A stretch of 64,000 nucleotides of DNA, taken from positions 1 to 64,000 of the forward strand of contig NZ_JABXKJ010000228.1 in NCBI RefSeq assembly GCF_017115085.1. The letters run 5' to 3'. The stretch is from Nostoc sp. NMS7 (GTDB lineage Bacteria; Cyanobacteriota; Cyanobacteriia; Cyanobacteriales; Nostocaceae). Within the stretch, counting starts at the first letter, position 1, and the number at the start of each line of letters is the position of its first letter. The translations under genes were made by a program, and so were the position numbers. This document shows, piece by piece, positions 15,024 through 22,794 of this stretch. Below the pieces are notes generated by a model. It was not told the origin of the DNA and made no database searches. It saw only the letters and a list, made by a program, of their open reading frames with translations.

Positions 15024-17606
15024 ATGTCCATCGCCAAAGCGTTCTTGTCTCATTCATCGAAAGATAAAGAATTTGTTACAGCTGTTGCAAACGAGCTAGG
15101 TCGCCAACACTGTATTGTTGACAAGCAAGTATTTGAAACGGGCACTGAATTTAAGCAGTCAATTCAAGATGGATTAGACTCCTCTTCAGTATTTGTTCTG
15201 TTTGCAAGTAAGAATTCATTGTTATCAGACTGGGTGAATTTTGAAGTAGAAGAAGCATGGTATAAAAAACTTGAAAGAAATTTACAAAAATCTCTTGTTT
15301 CTATCATTACGGATTCAATTGATATAGAGCAGCTTCCAATCTGGTTAAAACGTGCCAAGATTCAGCGTGGTAATGTTGCTAAAAGTGTTGCAAGAGAAAT
15401 TCGCACTCATCTTGACCAGCTTAGAGAAGAACGAAAAAATCCTTTTGTTGGACGAACTGGAGATATTCAGACTCTACAAGAAGCGTTGACTCCAGCTGAC
15501 GTTGAATTCCCTCCACACGTTTTTTTTGTAACCGGACTACCAGGGATAGGTCGTAGATCACTTATTCAACAGGTTGTAGAAGATAGTCTTGGGCTGAAAC
15601 CTTTAAAGAGTCCTTTTCGACTAGGTGAGGGATTTAGTATTCAAGACATCTGTAGCTCTGTTGCTAATTTAAATGAACCTTATACTACAGATTTACGCTT
15701 TCAACAGATCATGAGGGAGATTCAAGCACTTTCTAAAGAGGAGGCATTAGATAGAACGCTTGTAAATCTCCGTAGAATGACAAATAATGGTGAACTTCCA
15801 ATTTTTTTAGATGAAGGTGGATTATTTGATAGTGATGGAAATCTCTCCGAACCTATCCAATCAATAATTCAAAAACTTTCGCTAAATGATGAAGCATACA
15901 TAGCTTTTGTGTCTAACCGTAGACCACTTAATGGTAATCAATCTATTGTTAGAATTCGCCTTAATCCTCTTAAAACAGAAGATCAAAAATTGCTTATTAG
16001 AACCTTAGATAGAAAGTATCTTAGGGTTAGCAGTACAAGACAAAAATCCTTAAAAAGCAACGAAATATCCGAACTTGCTGCATACACTGCTGGCTATCCA
16101 CCTTCAGCGTATGCAGCAATGGAACAAGTAGAAGAATATGGCATTGACATTGTATTAGCAGATAAAAACAGATTTGTAGAACTGAGAATCGATCAATTCC
16201 TTAAGCATTTTTCAAAAGAGAAACTGTCTGAAAGTGAAAAGGATATTCTTCGCTTACTTGCTAGTTATAGTCCTTTACCACTAAGGGTTATTACACTAAC
16301 TGTTTTGCAAGATATAATCATTACTAGTAATAACTTAGCACGCCTAATTGATTTATCATTTGTTGTTGTAGAGGATGGACTATATCGAGTATCTGATCCG
16401 ATTGAAGATGCTGCAATTAAAGCTTTTGGATTGACAGGATTTGAAGTCATCAAAATATTGGTTAAATCCATAATTGATCTAATTGATGATCCTAACTATG
16501 AAGAACAACGTCTTGATTTACATCGTATCCTTTATAGAGCATCTTGGTATCTTAAAGATAAAAAAATTCAGAGAAAAGTAATTTTTTTGTTTACTGATTT
16601 AATTAAAACTATTAAGAGTTTATATGATCATGAAAGAAATTATCCCAAGGTTATTGAAGCAACCGAAGTAGCATTAAATAATTGCAAGAATAAATCTGAC
16701 TATGAAACAGTTATTTCATACAGAGCTAAAGCTTTTATCCATCAGGAAAAATGGCAGGAAGCCGAGCAAGAAATACAAAAATTTAAGGAGTATGCCCCAC
16801 TCCGAAACTTCTATTATCTGGAAGGTTTTTTAAATAGAAAGCAGCGAAAAAACCAGGATGCTATTGATTTTTACTTGGAATCACGCAGGTATGGTAGGGA
16901 TGATGAAGCACTTAATAGAGAACTTGGTCATTGCTACTTTTTTGTCGGAAATTATGAGAAAGCAAATGAGTGTGTTCAGAAAGTACTACAGAGACAACAG
17001 GATAAAAAGCGCGTTAACTTCTATGCCTTAGATTTGCAGGCTCAAATAGCTATAGCACTGGGTGATGTAAATCTTGCAAAAAGATCCATTGAGCAATTGC
17101 AATATATTGATGAGTCTGCACACTATTACAGGAAATCAAGATTTGAGTTTTTATTAGGCGATAAGTATGTAGCGGAACAAGATGCTGAGAAGGCGAAGTC
17201 TAGCGATAACAATCCTAGATTTCAAACTTTAGCTCACTTAGCATTGTGCAAGATTGTAAATGGAAAAGTAGACGAGGCAGAAAGTATACTGAACGAAATA
17301 GAGCGCAATCAACAGTTTGGAGCAATTAATTCAGATATTCGTAAAGGATTAAGAACTAGACTGGCGATTGCTCGTAGTCGGTATGAAGATGCTTTTTATC
17401 TCATTACAGAGATTAGAGATAAGTCAAGTAAATCTTATAAAGGTATTCGACGAGATGTTTTACAAGGATACTTAAACACTTGTGTAATACCTGATAGTGA
17501 GCGAACTAAGCTTGATGCAGAGCTAACGATATTAAAAGCGGAATTAACGAGCATTAACGAAGCTGAATTGGCAACGGAAATTGATAGTTATTTCGATATT
17601 GATTAG
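15024..17606 (+). CDS. TIR-STAND-TPR protein with degenerate P-loop
   Basis: The 860-residue protein has three parts. A TIR domain (1-135) shows 'AFLSHSSKDKEFV', 'VFVLFASKNSLLSDW' and the likely catalytic E74 ('WVNFEVEEAW'). A STAND/NB-ARC-like module (about 138-480) begins 'NPFVGRTGDIQTL'; its P-loop reads GLPGIGRRSL (171-180), so the Walker A lysine is arginine, while a Walker B-like 'IFLDEGG' is kept. The rest is TPR-like helical repeats. Such proteins sense phage signals through the repeats and activate the TIR NADase. The start at 15024 is chosen because the TIR fold begins there; ATG 14982 would add 14 residues. Confidence 0.85.
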   Translation: MSIAKAFLSHSSKDKEFVTAVANELGRQHCIVDKQVFETGTEFKQSIQDGLDSSSVFVLFASKNSLLSDWVNFEVEEAWYKKLERNLQKSLVSIITDSIDIEQLPIWLKRAKIQRGNVAKSVAREIRTHLDQLREERKNPFVGRTGDIQTLQEALTPADVEFPPHVFFVTGLPGIGRRSLIQQVVEDSLGLKPLKSPFRLGEGFSIQDICSSVANLNEPYTTDLRFQQIMREIQALSKEEALDRTLVNLRRMTNNGELPIFLDEGGLFDSDGNLSEPIQSIIQKLSLNDEAYIAFVSNRRPLNGNQSIVRIRLNPLKTEDQKLLIRTLDRKYLRVSSTRQKSLKSNEISELAAYTAGYPPSAYAAMEQVEEYGIDIVLADKNRFVELRIDQFLKHFSKEKLSESEKDILRLLASYSPLPLRVITLTVLQDIIITSNNLARLIDLSFVVVEDGLYRVSDPIEDAAIKAFGLTGFEVIKILVKSIIDLIDDPNYEEQRLDLHRILYRASWYLKDKKIQRKVIFLFTDLIKTIKSLYDHERNYPKVIEATEVALNNCKNKSDYETVISYRAKAFIHQEKWQEAEQEIQKFKEYAPLRNFYYLEGFLNRKQRKNQDAIDFYLESRRYGRDDEALNRELGHCYFFVGNYEKANECVQKVLQRQQDKKRVNFYALDLQAQIAIALGDVNLAKRSIEQLQYIDESAHYYRKSRFEFLLGDKYVAEQDAEKAKSSDNNPRFQTLAHLALCKIVNGKVDEAESILNEIERNQQFGAINSDIRKGLRTRLAIARSRYEDAFYLITEIRDKSSKSYKGIRRDVLQGYLNTCVIPDSERTKLDAELTILKAELTSINEAELATEIDSYFDID

Positions 17607-17643
17607 TATTTAATCAACTCCAGAATTATGGTAAAAGCTTTAG

Positions 17644-17826
17644 CATACCGCTCCAAGCTTTGTTTACGACTATGTAATTTGGTCTTTTAATCAATTGGCT
17701 GCTAAGGCTGACATTTCTGTTGCCAATTGGTATGCAATTGAGCAAGAGTGGATAAAAGTATTGCCACTGCCTACGCTAAGACGAATTGAGCAGGTTTTAG
17801 GCATTGAGTTTGGGGTGCAACCGTGA
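17644..17826 (+). pseudogene. remnant of an XRE-type HTH gene
   Basis: An open frame without a start codon ends 'NQLAAKADISVANWYAIEQ' and 'PLPTLRRIEQVLGIEFGV'. This is the last two thirds of a Cro/C1-type helix-turn-helix as found in many Nostoc regulators. The first helix is replaced by unrelated sequence, so it is a 5'-truncated gene. Its stop overlaps the start of the next remnant. Confidence 0.6.
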
Positions 17827-17957
17827 TTAGAGCAAAGATGATTGACCCTCAGACCATCAATCTTCTTGCTCTCCCCTCTGTTTTTTTAGAGAAGGAGCCG
17901 GAGTTTCTAACCACGCCCAAAATATACGTTGCAATTGACCGTAAAAAAATATTGTCG
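17823..17957 (+). pseudogene. possible GIY-YIG protein N-terminal remnant
   Basis: GTG 17823 opens a 44-codon frame, 'MIDPQTINLLALPSVFLEK' then 'PKIYVAIDRKKILSN', that stops where a GIY-YIG nuclease would continue (KIYVAID..KILYIG). The frame overlaps the HTH remnant as GTGA. The similarity is from memory and short, so the family is tentative. Confidence 0.4.
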
Positions 17958-17976
17958 AACTAGAGGATGTGGAAAT

Positions 17977-18873
17977 ATGAATAGTCCACCTTCTAGACGC
18001 AAAAAAGCCGCTTCTCCCTCATCTACCGATTCAACAAACGAGGATATCTCCTCGCAACTAGATCCAGGTTCAGCAACGATTACAGTTACTGCTGTTGAAG
18101 TAACAGAGTTGACCCAGGAGGAGCAAAGCGATCGCCTGCACTTGGAGAGGAAAGTGGAGCGGGCGTTTTTTGAGGCGGGGAAGGCGTTGGCAGAATTACG
18201 AGATCGCCGACTTTACCGTTCAAGTCACCGCACGTTTGAAGATTATTGCCGCGATCGCTTTGGTCATAGTCGTCGCCAGTCTTATCTTTTAATGGATGCG
18301 GCTGTTGTTTTTGATAATTTGCTTGAAAAATGTGATCGGAACGATCACATTTTGCCGACTAGCGAACGCCAAGTCCGGCCCATGACAAAGCTTGAACCTC
18401 AACAGCAGCAGGAAGTGTGGCTAAGATCAGTAGAAATTGCTGGCGGGAAAGTGCCAATTGGGAGAATCGTGAAAGATGTTGTGCAGTGCATCATGGAGCG
18501 AACCCAAGTACCCAATACCTACCAAATCGGCGAAGTGTGCCAAATCGTGGTCAAAGACAACCCCGAACTCAGAGGCAAAGGTGGCTGTTGGGCAATTATC
18601 AGCGTAGTGAATGACTTTAGTTGCAACGTGAAAATGTGGGATGGCGAGTACGCCGTTGGGTTGCAGCACCTCAAATCTTACAATTACTTGCCAGCCGAAT
18701 GTGAGCAGATCCACTCCTTGAGCGATCGCATTAGTCGGGTGTATTTCGATTCGCTAGAGGAGACAGTCAAAAGTCTGTTGCAGTCGTTGGGGAAGGTGAA
18801 TCGTCCCTATTTAACGGCTGTGGAAGAGAAATTGTTGACGCTTCTGGAGTCGGAGTATGGGAGAAGACCCTGA
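17977..18873 (+). CDS. plasmid-type HTH DNA-binding protein
   Basis: This 298-residue protein has a Ser/Thr/Pro-rich start, then a helical DNA-binding-like block 'ERKVERAFFEAGKALAELR', 'RRLYRSSHRTFEDYCRDRF' and 'RRQSYLLMDAAVVFDNL', and a C-terminal half with 'SERQVRPMTKLEP' and a small beta-barrel-like part ('GEVCQIVVKDNPELRGKGG', 'NVKMWDGEYAV'). The pattern is frequent in cyanobacterial plasmid and phage proteins and recalls ParB-associated regulators; I would not give a firmer name. ATG 17977 is preferred to a GTG/TTG upstream because the conserved part starts downstream. A truncated copy lies 8,729 bp upstream. Confidence 0.75.
   Translation: MNSPPSRRKKAASPSSTDSTNEDISSQLDPGSATITVTAVEVTELTQEEQSDRLHLERKVERAFFEAGKALAELRDRRLYRSSHRTFEDYCRDRFGHSRRQSYLLMDAAVVFDNLLEKCDRNDHILPTSERQVRPMTKLEPQQQQEVWLRSVEIAGGKVPIGRIVKDVVQCIMERTQVPNTYQIGEVCQIVVKDNPELRGKGGCWAIISVVNDFSCNVKMWDGEYAVGLQHLKSYNYLPAECEQIHSLSDRISRVYFDSLEETVKSLLQSLGKVNRPYLTAVEEKLLTLLESEYGRRP
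18331..18349. repeat. perfect palindrome TGTGATCG-GAA-CGATCACA (copy 2)
   Basis: Identical to 9602-9620, inside the intact HTH gene. Its preservation in both copies may simply reflect recent duplication, or it may be a binding site of the encoded protein. Confidence 0.6.
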
Positions 18874-18973
18874 ACAATTTTGGCAATTTGGCATTCAATT
18901 TTTTCGGGTTGCAGTTTCAATAGAGTTAGCAACACAACGGGACAGTGAAGAAGTTGTACGAGGGAAAAGATAA
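18857..18973 (+). CDS. small hypothetical protein overlapping the HTH gene
   Basis: A 38-codon frame from ATG 18857 overlaps the end of the HTH gene by 17 bp and reads 'MGEDPEQFWQFGIQFFRVAV' with a charged tail. The amphipathic, non-repetitive sequence and coupled start suggest a real small gene. The truncated upstream copy has no counterpart. No function can be offered. Confidence 0.4.
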   Translation: MGEDPEQFWQFGIQFFRVAVSIELATQRDSEEVVRGKR

Positions 18974-19003
18974 AACTTCCCGCTTCTTGACATCCAGCCG
19001 GAG

Positions 19004-19087
19004 CCAGTTGTTTAGTTGAGTGCTGTAGAACCCCTCTACATGATTTATACAGCGCTCAACAGAGTTCAGTTCCCACTCTACAACTGG
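19004..19087. repeat. nested inverted repeat next to the insertion sequence
   Basis: CCAGTTGT (19004-19011) pairs with ACAACTGG (19080-19087), and inside it GTTGAGTGCTGTA (19015-19027) pairs with TACAGCGCTCAAC (19048-19060) with one mismatch. The right arm continues into 'CAACTGGCTAGAAATGAA', which recurs at 22061. It could be a structured element or the end of an older mobile element. Confidence 0.5.
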
Positions 19088-19110
19088 CTAGAAATGAACC
19101 AAACTCAATA

Positions 19111-20231
19111 GAACTCTTGCATAAATATTTTGTGGTATAATTAAGGGTTATTTTAATTTCAGATATTGGCAATTAAAATAGTCAGAATTTATCAATTTCT
19201 TCGATTAAGTATTATCTAGCGATAAGCCTACGGCATGGCTTCGCTTACCGCTAACTAAATAAATTGACAAAAAACATCATTTCAGTAATTAATCAATGAC
19301 TGAAATTATTTAATCTATTTGATTTTTTACTCCGATTTATAGGGCTAATTCGTGATTATAAAGTCCGGCAATCAAATTCGACCTTAAACCAAAACGTCGG
19401 TGACGATTTCGATATTTATCAGACAAAATTTTAAATATCTTTAAACGACGATTTACGTGTTCAACAGTGATTCTTAATCGATTGAGTTCTCGATTATATT
19501 TCTTCTGTTCTTTTGTCAACTTCTTATTTTTGGGTTTTTTAATCGGGGTTTCACTTAATTGATGAATTTTATTAATTCCTTGATAGCCTTTGTCAGCTAT
19601 AACTTTGAGTAATTCTCCAAATCTTACACCACTGGTTTTAAATAGCCTAAAATCATGAATTCTCCCCAAAGCATGCGCTAAACAGATGATTTTACTACTT
19701 TTTTGATGGATAATTACTTGCGTTTTTAACGTATGTTCTCCTTGTTTACCGCTAAAAAATCTTTTTTGCCCAATATGAGGTTTTTCAATTGGACTTTCCA
19801 TCACATCCATTACAACCAAATCTTCTTGGGATGACATTTTCCATAATTCTTTTTTTCCAGGTAAACTGAACTTTCTTGAACTAATTAGAATATTTTCAAT
19901 TTGATGAACTGTTCGACAGACCGCAGATTCCGAAAGCCCCCAATCTAATCCTATATGATAATAAGTACGGTACTCTCGCCAATATTGAATAACCATTAAA
20001 ACTTGGTCTTCAATAATTAGTTTAGGAGGACGACCTGGTTTATTTTTATTTTGCTCATCAGCTTTAACTAAACTAACCATTAACTGAAAGGTTTGACGAC
20101 TTACTCCGGTGAGTCGTTTAAATTTTCTTGAGGTAAGCTGTTTAGCTCTCCAAAATTTCACTGCTTATTATTGTCCTAATCGTAAATTCCCAAATTCTTA
20201 ATCATATCACAAAAGACTTTTGCAAGAGTTC
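19111..20231. mobile_element. IS5-type insertion sequence
   Basis: A 1,121-bp element with imperfect terminal inverted repeats of about 34 bp: the left end starts GAACTCTTGCATAAATATTT and the right end, read inwards, GAACTCTTGCAAAAGTCTTT. TA dinucleotides flank both ends (19109-19110 and 20232-20233), consistent with a TA target duplication. It contains one intact transposase gene on the minus strand, so the element may be mobile. It is inserted in the spacer after the HTH gene, close to a fragment that also occurs at 22061. Confidence 0.85.
19337..20161 (-). CDS. IS5-family DDE transposase
   Basis: The 274-residue protein has an N-terminal helix-turn-helix ('FKRLTGVSRQTFQLMVSL', then 'YREYRTYYHIGLDWGLSES') and a DDE catalytic core: first D in 'DLVVMDVMESPI', second in 'KVIADKGYQG', E in 'RITVEHVNRRLK'. 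The order HTH_Tnp_4 then DDE_Tnp_4 is usual for IS5-group elements in cyanobacteria. It looks full length with no frameshift. Confidence 0.9.
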   Translation of the reverse strand: MKFWRAKQLTSRKFKRLTGVSRQTFQLMVSLVKADEQNKNKPGRPPKLIIEDQVLMVIQYWREYRTYYHIGLDWGLSESAVCRTVHQIENILISSRKFSLPGKKELWKMSSQEDLVVMDVMESPIEKPHIGQKRFFSGKQGEHTLKTQVIIHQKSSKIICLAHALGRIHDFRLFKTSGVRFGELLKVIADKGYQGINKIHQLSETPIKKPKNKKLTKEQKKYNRELNRLRITVEHVNRRLKIFKILSDKYRNRHRRFGLRSNLIAGLYNHELAL

Positions 20232-20334
20232 TAGTGTTGGGGCGTGAAACTACCAGCAACGCATTTCTAACCAGTTTTTTAAAATTATTACAGCAGCTTG
20301 GTCAAGGATATTTATTATACTGAAAATATTAGTG

Positions 20335-20880
20335 TCACTTGATGACAATACTTCTTTTTTTCATAAAAAAATTGTAAAGATAAGCAGCAGAAATGAACCA
20401 AAGCCACCAAAATCTTAGCAGAAAAATATCATAGCGTAGTCTAGGTGTTCTAAAATCAGTCAAGCTCTGTTTCAAACCAGTAATAAACAAAGTATAAATT
20501 GTAAAAATCCCAACAATTGGCAAAATTGATAACACAAGTATTCCGAAATCTCGAATAACTAATGAGCTAAATTTTGGCAATCTTAGCCATTGCGGTGGAT
20601 TTGACCAGAGAAACTTAAGTAGAAATGAATACGCTCCTGCCAAAATTGAAAACCAAATGAGAGCCAATAACAATGCACCCACAGAAACAATAAAGAAAAA
20701 AAGTAGACCGCCACCGCTATTACCTGTAATAACTAGAAGACCCCCTACTAAGGAATAACGCCAAAATTCAAATGCAAAAATTACAGTTGCGCCAAAGTAC
20801 GCTGGTATTGCTAATATCATAGCCATCATCCCCGATTGTGGATTAGGTAGCCAAACAGGAAACCAACTTGTTTTGCTCAT
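20335..20880 (-). CDS. integral membrane protein of unknown function
   Basis: I do not recognise this 181-residue protein. It has about five hydrophobic segments (roughly 18-38, 42-52, 56-85, 105-130 and 150-170), many aromatic residues and a basic C-terminus (KKRSIVIK). No signature motif is visible. It stands alone, 100 bp from the insertion sequence, in A+T-rich DNA. Confidence 0.6.
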   Translation of the reverse strand: MSKTSWFPVWLPNPQSGMMAMILAIPAYFGATVIFAFEFWRYSLVGGLLVITGNSGGGLLFFFIVSVGALLLALIWFSILAGAYSFLLKFLWSNPPQWLRLPKFSSLVIRDFGILVLSILPIVGIFTIYTLFITGLKQSLTDFRTPRLRYDIFLLRFWWLWFISAAYLYNFFMKKRSIVIK

Positions 20881-21566
20881 AGCTTCAATATTATTTATAA
20901 ATTTTGGATAGAATATTTACGCTAGTTTTTAGCTAGTTCTTAAAATAATGATCATAAGCGATGTATAGTACGTTGTCGCTACGAATATATACTTATACAA
21001 TACTAAGAAGTGCGATGGTGTATTCTTTTGCTGATACGGACACACTACGCAGCACAATCATCTATTAGTATAATTTTGCGGTGTTTGCTAGATATGATCG
21101 TACCCCTAAATAGATGATTTAGCACTGAAATTTTAAGCAGTCACAAAATTACATTGCTCTTATACCAATTTTGTATGAAGTTGCATAGAATGAGAAAGCT
21201 AGAACCTTTGCTTGGCAATCCTTTCACCCTTATACTGTTTCATGCAGTCTCACAATAATTTGGTATTAGAATCATTTTGACAAAACTGAAGCCCGATACG
21301 AAATCATTCAATAGTTAGTAACTACTGAAAAAGTTCACCTTTACCCAGAGGATGATGACTAAAAAAGTATCTAATCAATGGGCATTAGCAGTTTTGGAAA
21401 ATCACTTTGTAGCGAACTTCCCATAATTTATTATTTTTGAGGAAAATACATACATCGAAAGAAATTATGTGCCATCCAAGTACGTAATTATTCAATTAAC
21501 ATTTAAGTTTATTAATTTTATAATTAAATCGACTTTTAAATCACCTACTAATTTAGAAAACTAGTA
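20881..21566. other. 686-bp A+T-rich spacer with one MITE-like element
   Basis: No convincing coding frame on either strand. The only structure I see is the terminal-inverted-repeat element at 21162-21266. The last 90 bp before the ASCH gene are A+T-rich, as expected for a promoter, but no clear -35/-10 pair stands out. Confidence 0.5.
21162..21266. repeat. MITE-like element with terminal inverted repeats
   Basis: A 105-bp stretch starts ATACCAATTTTGTATGAAG and ends, read inwards, ATACCAAATTATTGTGAGA, with related inner parts (TTGCATAGAA / CTGCATGAAA). Short non-coding elements bounded by ATACCAA-type repeats are common in Nostocales. It encodes nothing. Confidence 0.5.
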
Positions 21567-21995
21567 ATGCAATTAAACTACCCACCAAAGCTAAAAGCAA
21601 TTTCAATTCATCCTCCCTTTGCATACGCAATTGTACGACGTATCAAACGAGAAGAATACAGAAGCAAGCCTACAAATCGAAAAGGATGGGTGCTGATTCA
21701 CGCATCAAAATCCTCTGCAAGTGATGAATACTTTAGTGAATATGGTATAAATCCAAGCACAGTAAAACGTGGCGCAATTGTCGGAGCTTGCAAGATTACA
21801 GGCTGCTTACAAACAAATTATGAAGAGTACGCCTACCAACTATCGGAGGCTTTTGAGTTTAAATCACCAGTAGCTTGTGCAGGGTCACAATCTATATTTT
21901 GGGGCGCGACTAACGAAGAAAGAAAAGTAGTCTTCACTCTAGCAAGTGAACAGATAAAAAAATATTTACTAACAAAGAGCGTTTCACAGCAATAA
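21567..21995 (+). CDS. ASCH-domain protein
   Basis: The 142-residue protein shows the ASCH pattern: 'KAISIHPPFAYAIVRRIKREEYRSKPT' around residues 10-36 with the basic strand, 'WVLIHASKS', 'VKRGAIVGACKITGCL', and the C-terminal '(F)WGATNEERKVVF'. ASCH folds resemble PUA and bind RNA; some act as RNases or modified-base readers. It stands alone upstream of the XRE/DISARM region, so a link to defence is only positional. Confidence 0.8.
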   Translation: MQLNYPPKLKAISIHPPFAYAIVRRIKREEYRSKPTNRKGWVLIHASKSSASDEYFSEYGINPSTVKRGAIVGACKITGCLQTNYEEYAYQLSEAFEFKSPVACAGSQSIFWGATNEERKVVFTLASEQIKKYLLTKSVSQQ

Positions 21996-22029
21996 TTGTG
22001 GCGAACTGCAATCAAGGGATTTTAAGCTA

Positions 22030-22155
22030 ATGAGCATTGCACTTGGTTTTTGTGAAAGCAACTGGCTAGAAATGAAACTAGAGTACATAGAACTTGAACC
22101 AGCAGCAGCACGGCTTAGTGACCGAAATGAGCAGTCAATTGCAAAGCTTTTCTAA
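22030..22155 (+). CDS. small hypothetical protein or remnant
   Basis: ATG 22030 opens 41 codons, 'MSIALGFCESNWLEMKLEYI' then an acidic helix ending 'SIAKLF'. Part of its DNA (CAACTGGCTAGAAATGAA) also occurs beside the insertion sequence at 19081, where the frame stops after a few codons. It may be a fragment of a dispersed gene. No function is apparent. Confidence 0.3.
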   Translation: MSIALGFCESNWLEMKLEYIELEPAAARLSDRNEQSIAKLF

Positions 22156-22191
22156 AGCTACAGTCTGAGAGTTAACCAAAAACAGTATTAT

Positions 22192-22222
22192 TTAAGTAGT
22201 ACAATATACTATAGCTACTTAA
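22192..22222. promoter_or_regulatory. putative operator upstream of the XRE regulator
   Basis: A perfect inverted repeat TTAAGTAG (22192-22199) and CTACTTAA (22215-22222) brackets 15 A+T-rich bases, about 135 bp before the XRE gene. AAGTAGTA-like half-sites recur at 22336 directly before the start codon and inverted near 22300. The spacing fits a dimeric HTH regulator. Confidence 0.45.
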
Positions 22223-22356
22223 GCATAATTACGTGATCAACACGAGCTTTATGAAAAAATTCGGTATATTTTCGAACTTACAATTCAGCTTGATCACTAC
22301 TACGATGTAATGAAACATATATCATTCATCACATAAAGTAGTAGGAATTGAGCTAA

Positions 22357-22605
22357 ATGACCATCAAAAAACCTTTGATAATCAACCAACCAGAAGTTGG
22401 TCAGCTCATCCGAGAACTCCGTATTTGTACTGGTTTAACACAAGAGCAATTCGCCGCAACATTGGGTGTGACTTATCCGACTGCAAATCGGTGGGAAAAT
22501 GGACACGCCAAGCCGTCGCCTATGGCAATGAGGCAAATTGAGTTAATACTGCAAGAGATGGGTGAGCAGGGGCAGAAACTGTTGACCAAACATTTACCAG
22601 ATTAA
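22357..22605 (+). CDS. XRE-family HTH regulator upstream of DISARM
   Basis: This 82-residue protein is one Cro/C1 helix-turn-helix domain: 'VGQLIRELRICTGLTQEQFA' and 'TLGVTYPTANRWENGHAKPS', with a short helical C-terminus. AGGAATTGAG precedes the ATG. It is on the same strand, 190 bp ahead of the DISARM operon, and is the likely transcriptional regulator of that operon and of itself. Confidence 0.85.
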   Translation: MTIKKPLIINQPEVGQLIRELRICTGLTQEQFAATLGVTYPTANRWENGHAKPSPMAMRQIELILQEMGEQGQKLLTKHLPD

Positions 22606-22794
22606 TTCTGGAAAGCAGGTTTGTTTAGAGGAGTAATACTTGCTCAAATTTGGTGTGGGCGCTTGCGATGAAAAGCAATGCCTACGGCAGGCTGCACCTA
22701 CGCAGATTTGATCTAGCAATGAGAGATTGATGAGGAAGGGGAATGATTTTCACTAAAAAAGAGCTGCTACAAGTCTATTCAGAGGAAGACACGA

